The translations under genes and the position numbers were made by a program. Below are positions 1-7,353 of a stretch of DNA of 64,000 nt, one piece after another (position 1 is the stretch's first letter; each line of letters begins with the position of its first letter). The stretch is from contig NZ_PNFB01000008.1 of NCBI RefSeq assembly GCF_003347015.1, forward strand, positions 62,001 to 126,000, in the 5' to 3' direction. This DNA comes from Brachybacterium sp. YJGR34 (lineage in GTDB: Bacteria; Actinomycetota; Actinomycetes; Actinomycetales; Dermabacteraceae). Under the pieces are notes generated by a model. It was not told the origin of the DNA. It worked only from the letters and a program-made list of their open reading frames with translations, and did not search any database.

Positions 1-211
1 TGCAGACGGTGATGCCCAGCTGGGCGCCGGCGAGCATGACGGTGAGCTCGTTGATGCTGCGCAGCGCCGCGCGCGCGGACCTGCTGCTGCCGGCCTCGGC
101 CTCCAGGCGGTGGCTGCGCGCTCCCAGCAGGGAGAACTCGATGATGACGAACAGGGCGCTCAGCGCGATCAGGGCCACCGTGATGACGATGACCACGAGG
201 GGGTCACTCAT
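1..211 (-). CDS. CNNM/CorC-type membrane protein, N-terminal part only
   Basis: The first 70 residues are visible; the rest lies beyond the left edge. It opens with one hydrophobic helix (VVIVITVALIALSALFVIIE) followed by an Arg/Glu-rich segment and the motif MLAGAQLGITVC, which closely parallels the neighbouring gene (SGAQLGITVTG). This is the N-terminal transmembrane (CNNM/DUF21) domain of HlyC/CorC-type proteins, which carry cytoplasmic CBS domains and are linked to divalent cation (Mg/Co) handling. Its ATG overlaps the stop of the upstream gene (208..1593) as ATGA, with GGAGG just ahead, so the two are translationally coupled. Tandem CNNM pairs are common in actinobacteria. Function is inferred from family only. 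Confidence 0.85.
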   Translation of the reverse strand, partial: MSDPLVVIVITVALIALSALFVIIEFSLLGARSHRLEAEAGSSRSARAALRSINELTVMLAGAQLGITVC

Positions 212-1593
212 CGGTCCTCCTTCGCGGGGTGGTCGTCGGTCCCGTCGGCGTGGACGAGGCGCACGAGCAGCTCGCTGGGCACGTGGCGGGTGAGGGCGGT
301 GACGTCGATCTGCAGGCGTCGCGGGATCGCCTCGCCGGCGGCGAGCTCACGGGGGTCGGCGGGCAGATCCACGAGCACGCTCTGCCCGGCCTCGGGGAAG
401 TCGCCGAGCTCGGCGATGACGAGGCCCGAGACGGTCTCGTAGTCCCCCTCGGGGAGGTCGTGGCCGACGGTCCGCTCCAGCTCGTCGACATGGACGTCAC
501 CGGCCATCCGCCAGACGTCGTCCTGCTCGGCGACGATCAGTCGCGGGGGTTCCAGGTCGTGCTCGTCGGTGAGCTCGCCGACGAGCTCCTCGGCCAGGTC
601 CTCGCGGGTGATCACCCCGTCGAAGCCGCCGAACTCGTCGAGCACGCAGGCGAGCTGGTGGCGGGAGCTGCTGAGGGTCTCCATGGCGTCGGGCAGCGGC
701 ATCAAGGTCGGCAGCAGCAGGGGCTCGCGCATGATCGAGGTGACCGGATCGCCGGTCCGGACGGCGGGGTCCAGCAGATCCGTCAGGTGCACGACGCCGA
801 CGGGCTGCTGATCCGGGGAGATCACGGGGTACCGGGTGTGTCCGCTCGCCATCAGCGTGCGCGCCTCCCCGATCGTCGCCGACTCGTCCACCGTGCCTAC
901 CTGGGTCCACGGGATCATGGCGTGCTCCACGGTCTCGTGCGGGAAATCGAGGACGCGGTCGATCAGCATCGAGAGATCCTCCGGGAGGTCGCCGCTGTCG
1001 CGGGAGTCGGCGACGATGCGATCGAGGTCCTCCGCCGTCGCCGTGCTGTCGACGTCGTGCACCGGCTCGATCCGCAGCAGTCGGAGCAGGCCGTTGGCCG
1101 CCGCGTCGAACACGACGATCAGCCAGCCGAAGACCGCCAGGTAGATCAGGGTGGTGCGGGCCAGCGCCTTGGCCATCGGCTCGGGGATCGCGAGGGCGAG
1201 GTTCTTGGGGTACAGCTCCCCGACGACCATCTGCACCCCGGTGGCCAGGGCGAGCGCGAGGACCGTGCCGACGGAGATGCTCAGTGCGGCGGGAATGCCC
1301 ACCCCGCCCAGCAGGGTCCCCAGGGCCTCACCGACGAGGGGCTCGGCCACGTAGCCGACCAGCAGACCCGTGACCGTGATCCCGAGCTGGGCCCCGGAGA
1401 GCATGAACGAGGTGCGGCGGGTGACCTTCAGCGCCCGGGCAGCGGCGGCATCTCCCGCGTCCGCCTGCGCGTGCAGGCGCGAGCGGTCCACCGACATGTA
1501 GGCGAACTCCTGGGCCACGAAGTACCCGTTGGCCACGATGATCAGGGCGATCAGGACCAGGCCGAGCGCGAGGAGCCCGATCGCGGCGATCAT
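208..1593 (-). CDS. CNNM/CorC-family protein with CBS domains
   Basis: 461 residues. The N-terminal ~190 residues hold several hydrophobic helices of the CNNM (DUF21) domain, including SGAQLGITVTG and VVGELYPKNLALA. A CBS pair follows at about residues 225-345 (AMIPWTQVGTVDESAT, TRYPVISPDQQPVGVVHLTD, then LACVLDEFGGFDGVITREDL). A C-terminal CorC/HlyC (transporter-associated) domain of about 80 residues contains GDVHVDELERTVG and GDYETVSGLVI. The order and length are typical for the family once called hemolysin-like, now tied to Mg/Co efflux or Mg homeostasis. It is the first full gene of a coupled CNNM pair and lies behind a candidate promoter at 1772-1777 and a short upstream ORF. Substrate is not determined from sequence. 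Confidence 0.9.
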   Translation of the reverse strand: MIAAIGLLALGLVLIALIIVANGYFVAQEFAYMSVDRSRLHAQADAGDAAAARALKVTRRTSFMLSGAQLGITVTGLLVGYVAEPLVGEALGTLLGGVGIPAALSISVGTVLALALATGVQMVVGELYPKNLALAIPEPMAKALARTTLIYLAVFGWLIVVFDAAANGLLRLLRIEPVHDVDSTATAEDLDRIVADSRDSGDLPEDLSMLIDRVLDFPHETVEHAMIPWTQVGTVDESATIGEARTLMASGHTRYPVISPDQQPVGVVHLTDLLDPAVRTGDPVTSIMREPLLLPTLMPLPDAMETLSSSRHQLACVLDEFGGFDGVITREDLAEELVGELTDEHDLEPPRLIVAEQDDVWRMAGDVHVDELERTVGHDLPEGDYETVSGLVIAELGDFPEAGQSVLVDLPADPRELAAGEAIPRRLQIDVTALTRHVPSELLVRLVHADGTDDHPAKEDR

Positions 1594-1724
1594 GCCGGGC
1601 CCCCGGGCGATGCGGAGGCTCGATCACCGGCGGGCGTCCGCGGAGTCGAGAAGGGGAGGACGGGTGAGGGGCAACTGTCCCCCGGGTCGTCGGACGACCC
1701 GGGGTTCTGCAGAGCGCGGCTCAT
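1590..1724 (-). CDS. possible 44-residue leader peptide upstream of the CNNM gene
   Basis: A 44-codon ORF starts at ATG 1724 and ends in a TGA that overlaps the CNNM ATG (ATGA, 1593-1590), so it would be coupled to it. The peptide is rich in Pro, Asp and Ser (SSDDPGDSCPSPVLP) and contains a perfect inverted repeat (1680-1704). The Shine-Dalgarno match is weak. It lies between a good -10 box (1772-1777) and the CNNM start. Acid- and proline-rich leader peptides control some bacterial Mg transporter genes, so a regulatory role is conceivable, but chance is a real alternative in GC-rich DNA where open frames are common. Confidence 0.25.
   Translation of the reverse strand: MSRALQNPGSSDDPGDSCPSPVLPFSTPRTPAGDRASASPGGPA
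1680..1704. repeat. perfect inverted repeat upstream of CNNM gene
   Basis: CCCCGGGTCGTC (1680-1691) and GACGACCCGGGG (1693-1704) are exact reverse complements around one base. As RNA it can form a 10-bp stem with a five-base loop. It sits between the end of the EamA gene and the CNNM gene on the same strand, inside the possible leader ORF. It could be a terminator for the EamA transcript, an attenuator or a protein operator. There is no U-run. Confidence 0.5.
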
Positions 1725-1771
1725 GGGTGTTCTCGGTGGCTCCGTGGCTCGACGGCGGATGTGTCGCGATG

Positions 1772-1777
1772 AGTATA
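1772..1777 (-). promoter_or_regulatory. -10 box of the CNNM operon promoter
   Basis: On the minus strand the hexamer TATACT is one base from the consensus TATAAT and stands out in very GC-rich sequence. The -35 region is poor. It would start transcription near 1765 and give a leader of about 170 nt before the CNNM ATG. Confidence 0.45.
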
Positions 1778-1826
1778 TGGGGGCGGAGGAGTCGCCTCCC
1801 AGGCGATCTGCAGATCCCCGCGACGG

Positions 1827-2873
1827 TCAGCGGCCCGTCCCGGGCGGCTCGTGCTCCTCGGTCCGGAGGTCCTCCTCGGTGAGCACCGGCATCTCCCCGG
1901 TGAGGGTCGAGTGGGTGGGCGTGGGCAGATCCCACCCCGGCGTCTCGTCGACGGGCTGCGGCTCCTCCGGCGCCGTGCCCCGGGCCGTGAGGGTGATCCC
2001 CACGCTGGCCCCGACCACGAGCACCGCGGCGAGGACTCTCAGGGCGGTGGCCTGCTGCCCGAGGAGCAGCACGCCGGCGAGCAGCGCGATCACCGGCTCC
2101 AGGCTGAGCAGGATGCCGAAGACGTGGCGGGGCAGGCGGCGCAGCGCTGCGAGCTCGAGCGTGTATGGCAGCACGGAGGCGAGCAGGGCGGTGCCGACGG
2201 CGAGGGCCAGCAGTCGCACGTCCATCAGCCCGGCGAGCGCGCCGGGAGCTCCCAGCGGCAGCACCACCATCGCACCGACCACCATCGCCACCGCCAGGCC
2301 GTCCTGACCGGGCACCAGGCGCCCCACCCGGGCGCTGGTGAGCACGTACAGGCCCCAGAAGACGGCGGCGACCAGGGCGAACAGCACGCCGACCAGATCC
2401 AGCTCCGCCGCCCCGGTGAGGGACTCGATCCCGAACAGGCCCACGCCGCCGAGCGCCATCGCCACCCACAGCAGGTCCGTGCGCCGCGTGGAGAGCACCG
2501 CGGAGACCGTCAGGGGGCCCAGGAACTCGATCGCGACGGCGGTCCCCAGGGGGATCCGGTCGATCGCCGCGTAGAAGGAGCCGTTCATCGCCCCGATCGC
2601 GCCGCCGAACAGCAGCACCGCGATCCACTGCTCGCGGGTGAAGCGGTGCAGCCGCGGCCGGACGACGGCCATCAGCACCAGGGCCGAGATGCCCAGACGC
2701 AGTGCGGTGGTGCCCCAGGAGCCGAGCGCCGGGAACAGCTGGGTCGCCAGCGCCGCGCCCACCTGGAGCGAGAGGCAGGAGCCGAGGATGAACAGCACCG
2801 GGGTCAGGGGGACCCCGGCGGGTCCGCGCCTCGGAGCGAGGGAGGGCGGAGCGGGGGAGGCGGAGGCGGTCAC
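1827..2873 (-). CDS. EamA-family (RhtA-like) metabolite exporter
   Basis: 348 residues from the GTG at 2873. About ten hydrophobic helices in two EamA repeats are visible, for example LGISALVLMAVV, TAVAIEFLGPLTVSAVL, VAAVFWGLYVLTSARVG and VFGILLSLEPVIALLAGVLL. The motif SLEPVIA near the end of the second repeat is typical of RhtA/YddG-type drug/metabolite exporters, which expel amino acids such as threonine or homoserine. The C-terminal ~45 residues are hydrophilic. The GTG start has GGAGG only one base upstream, so the true start is uncertain and could be an upstream GTG. It is transcribed divergently from a LysR regulator, which probably controls it. Substrate is unknown. Confidence 0.88.
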   Translation of the reverse strand: MTASASPAPPSLAPRRGPAGVPLTPVLFILGSCLSLQVGAALATQLFPALGSWGTTALRLGISALVLMAVVRPRLHRFTREQWIAVLLFGGAIGAMNGSFYAAIDRIPLGTAVAIEFLGPLTVSAVLSTRRTDLLWVAMALGGVGLFGIESLTGAAELDLVGVLFALVAAVFWGLYVLTSARVGRLVPGQDGLAVAMVVGAMVVLPLGAPGALAGLMDVRLLALAVGTALLASVLPYTLELAALRRLPRHVFGILLSLEPVIALLAGVLLLGQQATALRVLAAVLVVGASVGITLTARGTAPEEPQPVDETPGWDLPTPTHSTLTGEMPVLTEEDLRTEEHEPPGTGR

Positions 2874-2928
2874 GCCTCCACTGTGCACGGTGAGTACTGC
2901 CTGGTCCAGCGAATGTTCTCGACCAGTA

Positions 2929-2949
2929 TCGTGAAGCAGAACTTCACGA
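2929..2949. promoter_or_regulatory. inverted repeat, likely LysR operator
   Basis: TCGTGAAG (2929-2936) and CTTCACGA (2942-2949) form a perfect 8-bp inverted repeat with a 5-base spacer, midway between the divergent EamA and LysR genes and just upstream of the LysR Shine-Dalgarno site. The position and form suit autoregulation and control of the exporter by the LysR protein. Inferred from position only. Confidence 0.5.
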
Positions 2950-2963
2950 ACGGAGGAGCCTCC

Positions 2964-3911
2964 ATGCTGAACCTGCACCGCCTCTTCCTGCTGCACGAAC
3001 TCCACAGGCTGGAGACGATGTCGGCCGTCGCCCGAACCCACTCGCTGTCCCCGTCGGCAGTCTCCCAGCAGCTCTCCCACCTGGAGCGGGAGACCAAGGT
3101 CACCCTCTTCGAGCAGTCCGGACGGCGGGTGGCGCTCACCGACGCGGGGGTGCAGCTCGCCCGCCGCGCCGAGGAGATGCTGGGCCTGCTCGAGACCGCG
3201 GAGGCGGAGCTCGCCCACGCCCAGGGTGAGGTGGGCGGGGTGCTGCGGGTCGCGTCCTTCCAGACCCCGATGATCGCGCTCGCGCCCGCGACCGTCAGCG
3301 TGCTGGCGCAGCGGCACCCGGACCTCCGCCTGGAGATGGCGCAGCAGGAGGTCGAGGACGCCTACGAGGGGCTCCTCGCCCACGCCTTCGACGTCATCCT
3401 CGGCGAGGACTACCCGGGCGGCCAGCAGGTGGTGCGCCGCGGCACCGACCGGGAGGGCGTGCTGCAGGATCCGCTGCTGCTGGTGCTCCCGGACCACGGC
3501 CCCTGGGCCGGCGCCCGCTCCCTCGCCGAGCTCGCCGACGCCCCCTGGGCGCTGGACCCGGAGCCCACCCGCACCGGGGTCTGGGAGCGCACCTACCTGC
3601 GCGCGGCGGGAGTGGAGCCGCACGTGCGCTTCGGCACCCAGGATCCGCTTCTGCAGGTCCACCTGGTCCGCTCCGGGCACGCCGTGGCCGTGGTCCCCGG
3701 CATCATCGCCTCGGAGCATCTCGGAGGGACACGGCCGCTGCGCCTGCCGGGGGATCCCCACCGCACGCTGTACACGGCGGCCCGCGCCGGCGCCGCCGGA
3801 CACCCCGCGCTGCTCGCCTTCCGGGCCGCGCTCCGCGAGGCGGCCGCGGCCCTCACCGATCTCCAGGGTCTGGACACGCTCGGGGGCGGCATCCGGGGAC
3901 GGGAGCCCTGA
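2964..3911 (+). CDS. LysR-family transcriptional regulator
   Basis: 315 residues. The N-terminal winged helix-turn-helix is clear at about residues 1-60 (HRLETMSAVARTHSLSPSAV, then SQQLSHLERE). The LysR substrate-binding fold follows, with LRVASFQTPMIALAPATV at its start and AVVPGIIASEHL near the end. The ATG has CGGAGGAG eight bases upstream. An N-terminal extension in the same frame lacks a ribosome site and is rejected. It is divergent from the EamA exporter with a perfect inverted repeat between them, the standard layout for a LysR protein controlling its neighbour in response to the exported metabolite. The effector is not predictable. Confidence 0.93.
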   Translation: MLNLHRLFLLHELHRLETMSAVARTHSLSPSAVSQQLSHLERETKVTLFEQSGRRVALTDAGVQLARRAEEMLGLLETAEAELAHAQGEVGGVLRVASFQTPMIALAPATVSVLAQRHPDLRLEMAQQEVEDAYEGLLAHAFDVILGEDYPGGQQVVRRGTDREGVLQDPLLLVLPDHGPWAGARSLAELADAPWALDPEPTRTGVWERTYLRAAGVEPHVRFGTQDPLLQVHLVRSGHAVAVVPGIIASEHLGGTRPLRLPGDPHRTLYTAARAGAAGHPALLAFRAALREAAAALTDLQGLDTLGGGIRGREP

Positions 3912-3934
3912 GGTATCTTGATCTCAAGATACCT
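3911..3934. promoter_or_regulatory. 24-bp perfect palindrome before tam (TamR/MarR-type operator)
   Basis: AGGTATCTTGA (3911-3921) and TCAAGATACCT (3924-3934) are exact reverse complements separated by TC. The element starts on the last base of the LysR stop codon and ends 20 bases before the tam ATG. It is AT-rich compared with its surroundings and has no U-run, which favours an operator over a terminator. In Streptomyces the MarR-family protein TamR controls tam through an inverted repeat which, from memory, has an ATCTTGA-type half-site. No MarR gene is present in this window. Confidence 0.7.
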
Positions 3935-3954
3935 GTGCGAGGCGAGGAGCACCC

Positions 3955-4722
3955 ATGGAGCACACCTGGAGTCCGGAGCAGTACCTGCGATTCGGGGAGG
4001 AGAGGGGCCGCCCCTTCGCGGATCTCACCGCCCGGATCCGCGCCGTGGATCCCGCGCACGTGGTGGACCTCGGGGCCGGCCCCGGGACGCTCACCGCCCT
4101 GCTCGCCGCGCGCTGGCCGGAGGCGCAGGTGCTGGCCGTCGACTCGAGCCCGGAGATGGTCGCCCGCGCCGGACAGGTCGAGGGCATCACCGCCGTGCGC
4201 GGCGACCTGCGCCGGTGGGAGCCGTCCGCGCCCGTGGACGTGCTGGTCACGAACGCGGCCCTGCAGTGGGTGCCCGGACACCTCCAGCTGCTGCCCCGCC
4301 TGGTCGCGATGCTCGCCCCCGGCGGCTGGTTCGCGATGCAGGTCCCCGGGAACTTCGACGAGCCCAGCCACGCGATCCGTCGTGAGCTCGCCGCCCGCGC
4401 CCCTTACGCGGAGCACCTGCGCGGCGTCGATCATCCCGACGCCCATGACGCCGGCACCTATCTGGGCGCCCTGCAGGACCTGGGGCTCGAGGTCGAGGCA
4501 TGGGAGACCACCTATCTCCACGTGCTCACGGGACCGGACCCGGTCTTCGCCTGGGTGAGCGGCACCGGGGCGCGGCCCACCCTCCAGGCCCTGCCGGAGA
4601 CGCTGCGGCCCGGGTTCGAGCGCACCTTCCGCGCGCGCCTGCGCGCCGCCTACCCGGAGACGGAGCACGGTGTCGTGCTGCCGTTCCGGCGGGTCTTCGC
4701 CGTCGGCCGGCGCCCGTGCTGA
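3955..4722 (+). CDS. tam: trans-aconitate 2-methyltransferase
   Basis: 255 residues, the usual Tam length. The N-terminus (TWSPEQYLRFGEERGRPFAD) is characteristic of Tam. The SAM-binding motif I is VVDLGAGPGTLTALLA (about residues 40-55), followed by the acidic ribose-binding residue in VLAVDSSPEMV and by NAALQWVPGH. The enzyme methylates trans-aconitate, a spontaneous by-product of cis-aconitate that inhibits aconitase, so it protects the TCA cycle, notably in oxidative stress. The ATG has GAGGCGAGGAGC upstream. The gene stands alone behind a perfect palindrome at 3911-3934, which likely carries its regulation. Confidence 0.93.
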   Translation: MEHTWSPEQYLRFGEERGRPFADLTARIRAVDPAHVVDLGAGPGTLTALLAARWPEAQVLAVDSSPEMVARAGQVEGITAVRGDLRRWEPSAPVDVLVTNAALQWVPGHLQLLPRLVAMLAPGGWFAMQVPGNFDEPSHAIRRELAARAPYAEHLRGVDHPDAHDAGTYLGALQDLGLEVEAWETTYLHVLTGPDPVFAWVSGTGARPTLQALPETLRPGFERTFRARLRAAYPETEHGVVLPFRRVFAVGRRPC

Positions 4723-4814
4723 GCGCGCCCGTCGGCAGCGCGCCCTGTGAGCTGCGCCGTCCGCCGGCCCGGCGCCCGCCCCCGGGTCCGCCCCCGCAGT
4801 AGTCTCGGAGCACC

Positions 4815-5549
4815 ATGCAGCAGAAGCTCTACCGCGACCATGCGATCGTCCTGCGCACCCACCCCCTGGGCGAGGCCGACCGCATCATCACGCTGCTCAC
4901 CCGCCGTCACGGCAAGGTGCGCGCCGTCGCCAAGGGCGTGCGTCGCACCGGCAGCCGCTTCGGCGCCCGGCTCGAGCCCTTTACCCTCGTCGATGTGCAG
5001 ATGCACGCCGGTCGGAGCCTGCACACCGTCACCCAGGTGGTCACCATCGAGGCCTTCGCCGGCGCGATCGTGGCGGACTACTCGCGGTTCGCGGCCGCGA
5101 GCGCGATGCTCGAGACCACCGACCGTCTCACCGACGAGGTCGTGGACCCCAGTCAGCGCGGCTTCCTCATGCTGGTGGGTGCGCTGCGCGCGATGGGGGA
5201 GGGGCGCATCGCCCCCACCCTGGTCCTGGACTCCTTCCTGCTGCGCACCCTGGCGATCTCCGGCTGGGCGCCCGAGCTGCGGGTCTGCGCCACCTGCGGC
5301 GCCGCGGGCCCGCACCACGCCATGGACGTGCGCGCCGGCGGACTGGTGTGCACCCCGTGCCGGCGCCCCGGTGCGACGGCCGTGCGGCAGGCCACGGTCG
5401 AGCACCTGATCTTCCTGCTGGCCGGCGACTGGGACAATGTGGTCACCGCCGACGAGACGGTCATGCAGGAGGCCGGTCGTCTCATCGCCGACACCATGAC
5501 CTGGCATCTGGAGCGCTCGGTGCGCTCGCTGCACTACGTCGAGCGCTGA
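4815..5549 (+). CDS. recO: DNA repair protein RecO
   Basis: 244 residues. The N-terminal OB fold begins [20 protein letters not shown] and continues [20 protein letters not shown], both strongly RecO. A helical C-terminal domain carries a four-cysteine zinc site (CATCG and CTPCR, about residues 157-180). RecO binds RecR and SSB and loads RecA onto gapped DNA. A TAnnnT box (TAGTCT) lies just upstream of the ATG at about 4799, which would give a very short leader. uppS follows 44 bases downstream, the usual actinobacterial order. Confidence 0.96.
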   Translation: MQQKLYRDHAIVLRTHPLGEADRIITLLTRRHGKVRAVAKGVRRTGSRFGARLEPFTLVDVQMHAGRSLHTVTQVVTIEAFAGAIVADYSRFAAASAMLETTDRLTDEVVDPSQRGFLMLVGALRAMGEGRIAPTLVLDSFLLRTLAISGWAPELRVCATCGAAGPHHAMDVRAGGLVCTPCRRPGATAVRQATVEHLIFLLAGDWDNVVTADETVMQEAGRLIADTMTWHLERSVRSLHYVER

Positions 5550-5593
5550 ACGCCGACCATCGATCACCGGCCCTCCGCCCCCGAGGAGAATCC

Positions 5594-6379
5594 ATGCCCA
5601 CCGAGCCCTTCGAGCACCCCAGCGGCGCGCGCCCGCCGCAGCTGCCCGCCGCCACCGTCCCGGCCCATGTGGCCGTGGTGATGGACGGCAACGGGCGCTG
5701 GGCGAACCGGCAGGGGCTGCCGCGCACCGCCGGACACGAGGCCGGGGAGGCGGCGCTGCTCGACGTCGTCGCCGGTGCCCTGCAGATCGGCGTGACGCAC
5801 CTGTCCGCCTATGCCTTCTCCACCGAGAACTGGAAGCGCTCCCCGGACGAGGTGCGCTTCCTCATGGGCTTCTCCCGCTCCGTGCTGCGCCGCCAGCGCG
5901 ACACCCTGAACTCCTGGGGTGTGCGCATCCGCTGGATCGGCCGCGAGCAGCGGCTGTGGGGCAGCGTGATCCGGGAGCTGAAGGAGGCCGAGCACCTCAC
6001 CCGGCACAACACCCGCATGACGCTGTACATGTGCGTGAACTACGGCGGCCGGGCCGAGATCATCGATGCCGTGCGCGAGATCGCCGCGGAGGCCCGCGCG
6101 GGACGGATCAGCGGCCGGGGCATCACCGAGAAGAGCTTCGCCCGTCACCTCCAGGACCCCGACATGCCGGAGGTGGATCTGTTCCTGCGCACCAGCGGGG
6201 AGCAGCGCACCTCGAACTTCCTGCTGTGGCAGGCCGCCTACGCCGAGCTGGTCTTCGTCGAGGAGCTGTGGCCGGACGTGGATCGGCGCGTGCTGTGGCG
6301 GGCGATCGTGGAGTACGCGCGGCGGGACCGGCGCTACGGCGGCGCGATCGATGTCCCGGACCAGGACTCGGAGGGCTGA
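5594..6379 (+). CDS. uppS: polyprenyl diphosphate synthase (UPP synthase family)
   Basis: 261 residues. The cis-prenyltransferase signature [20 protein letters not shown] near residue 30 holds the catalytic Asp, and [19 protein letters not shown] (about residue 198) holds the basic and polar substrate-binding residues. [10 protein letters not shown] is also typical. The enzyme makes long-chain polyprenyl diphosphate, the lipid carrier for peptidoglycan and other wall polymers. The start has GAGGAGA seven bases upstream. The stop codon directly abuts the stop of the convergent gene at 6380, giving TGA|TCA with no spacer. Confidence 0.95.
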   Translation: MPTEPFEHPSGARPPQLPAATVPAHVAVVMDGNGRWANRQGLPRTAGHEAGEAALLDVVAGALQIGVTHLSAYAFSTENWKRSPDEVRFLMGFSRSVLRRQRDTLNSWGVRIRWIGREQRLWGSVIRELKEAEHLTRHNTRMTLYMCVNYGGRAEIIDAVREIAAEARAGRISGRGITEKSFARHLQDPDMPEVDLFLRTSGEQRTSNFLLWQAAYAELVFVEELWPDVDRRVLWRAIVEYARRDRRYGGAIDVPDQDSEG

Positions 6380-6901
6380 TCAGCTCTCCACGATGCGCGA
6401 GGGCTCCGGGGACCCGGAGCGCTCGCCCCGCTCCATCTCCCGGTGGCGGCGACGGCGCCGCAGCAGCAGGAGGATCGCCATCACGGCGAGCACACCGGCC
6501 GCCACGGCCGCCCAGGGCGAGACCAGGAACAGCTCGAGCCAGGCCCGCACGGCCAGCAGGCCCACTGTGGCGTAGACGAGTGCCCAGGCCAGGCCGCCGA
6601 TCGCGAGAGCCGGGAGGTAGCGCCGGGCGGGCATCGCGGTGAGGCCCGCCGCCGCATTGGCCGCGGTCTGGAAGCCGATGGTCAGGAAGCTCAGCGCCAC
6701 CACGGGCGCTCCCCACCGGTTGATCAGCTCGGTGGCGCGCTGCACGCCCGGGGATTCGAGCATCCTCGCGACCCGTCCGCGATGGACGGCGCGCCGCGCG
6801 CCGCGCCCCAGCAGGTAGGTGCCGCCGGCACGGCACCAGATCACGACGTACAGGAACGCCACCGCGGGCAGTAGCGGCAGATCCTGGACCCACTGCATCA
6901 T
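6380..6901 (-). CDS. DedA-like (VTT/SNARE-associated) membrane protein, last gene of zinc operon
   Basis: 173 residues with about four hydrophobic segments: LLPAVAFLYVVIW, GAPVVALSFLTIGFQTAANA, LPALAIGGLAWALVYATVG and an AAVAAGVLAVMAILLLL helix near the end, followed by an Arg-rich cytoplasmic tail. The RWGAPVVALSFLTIGFQ segment and the G-rich second half recall small VTT/DedA proteins. The start ATG overlaps the zur stop as ATGA, so it is translated as part of the znu-zur operon. A role in zinc traffic is suggested only by this context. Its DedA assignment is weaker than that of the gene at 18919-19653. Confidence 0.75.
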   Translation of the reverse strand: MMQWVQDLPLLPAVAFLYVVIWCRAGGTYLLGRGARRAVHRGRVARMLESPGVQRATELINRWGAPVVALSFLTIGFQTAANAAAGLTAMPARRYLPALAIGGLAWALVYATVGLLAVRAWLELFLVSPWAAVAAGVLAVMAILLLLRRRRRHREMERGERSGSPEPSRIVES

Positions 6902-7353
6902 CGCGGCCGGGCCTCGTCCTCCGCCGAGCCTCCGGCGTCCCCGGCGTCGCGGGCCGCGGAGTGCTCGGCGCACAGGCCGAACACCTCGAGGGTGTGGTCG
7001 AGATCGGTGAAGCCGTGCTCGCCCGCGATCGCCGTCATCGCGCTCTCCAGCTTCGGGGCCAGGAACTCGACCGTGCGTCCGCACTCGCGGCACACCAGGT
7101 GATGATGGTGCCCGGTGTCGGCGCACTGGCGGTACAGGGACTCTCCGTCGCCGGCGACCAGGACATCGAGCCGGCCCGCCTGCGAGAGCGACTGCAGGGT
7201 GCGGTACACGGTCGCGAGGCCGACGGTCTCGCCGTCGGCCCGCATCTGCTCGTGGATCTGCTGGGCGCTGCGGAAATCGTCCTGCCGCGAGAGCGTCTCG
7301 AGGATCGCGGTGCGCTGGCGGGTGTTCCGTTGCATCGGGCCATTGTCCCTCAT
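6898..7353 (-). CDS. zur: Fur-family regulator, zinc uptake repressor Zur
   Basis: 151 residues from ATG 7353, which overlaps the znuB stop as ATGA; a second ATG at 7335 would give 145 residues and also has an AGGGA upstream. The winged helix is visible (RQRTAILETLSRQDDFRSAQ, GLATVYRTLQSLSQAGRLDV). The metal region has YRQCADTGHHHHLVCRECGR and a later Cys in FGLCAEH. The HHHHxxC-x2-C pattern is typical of Fur/Zur proteins with a structural zinc site. The assignment as Zur instead of Fur rests on its place in the znuACB operon. Confidence 0.92.
   Translation of the reverse strand: MRDNGPMQRNTRQRTAILETLSRQDDFRSAQQIHEQMRADGETVGLATVYRTLQSLSQAGRLDVLVAGDGESLYRQCADTGHHHHLVCRECGRTVEFLAPKLESAMTAIAGEHGFTDLDHTLEVFGLCAEHSAARDAGDAGGSAEDEARPR

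Noticed and set aside
1805-1816. GATCTGCAGATC, a perfect 12-bp palindrome just beyond the EamA stop.
   Set aside because: Too short for a terminator stem and at the tail of a gene, not a promoter; no supporting context.
208-2307. A long plus-strand open frame of 692 codons opposite the CNNM gene, and other long frames opposite glyS, dnaG, katE and glnE.
   Set aside because: They are antisense or alternate-frame shadows produced by high third-position GC. They have His/Asp/Gly- or Arg/Pro-rich, family-less translations and no ribosome sites.
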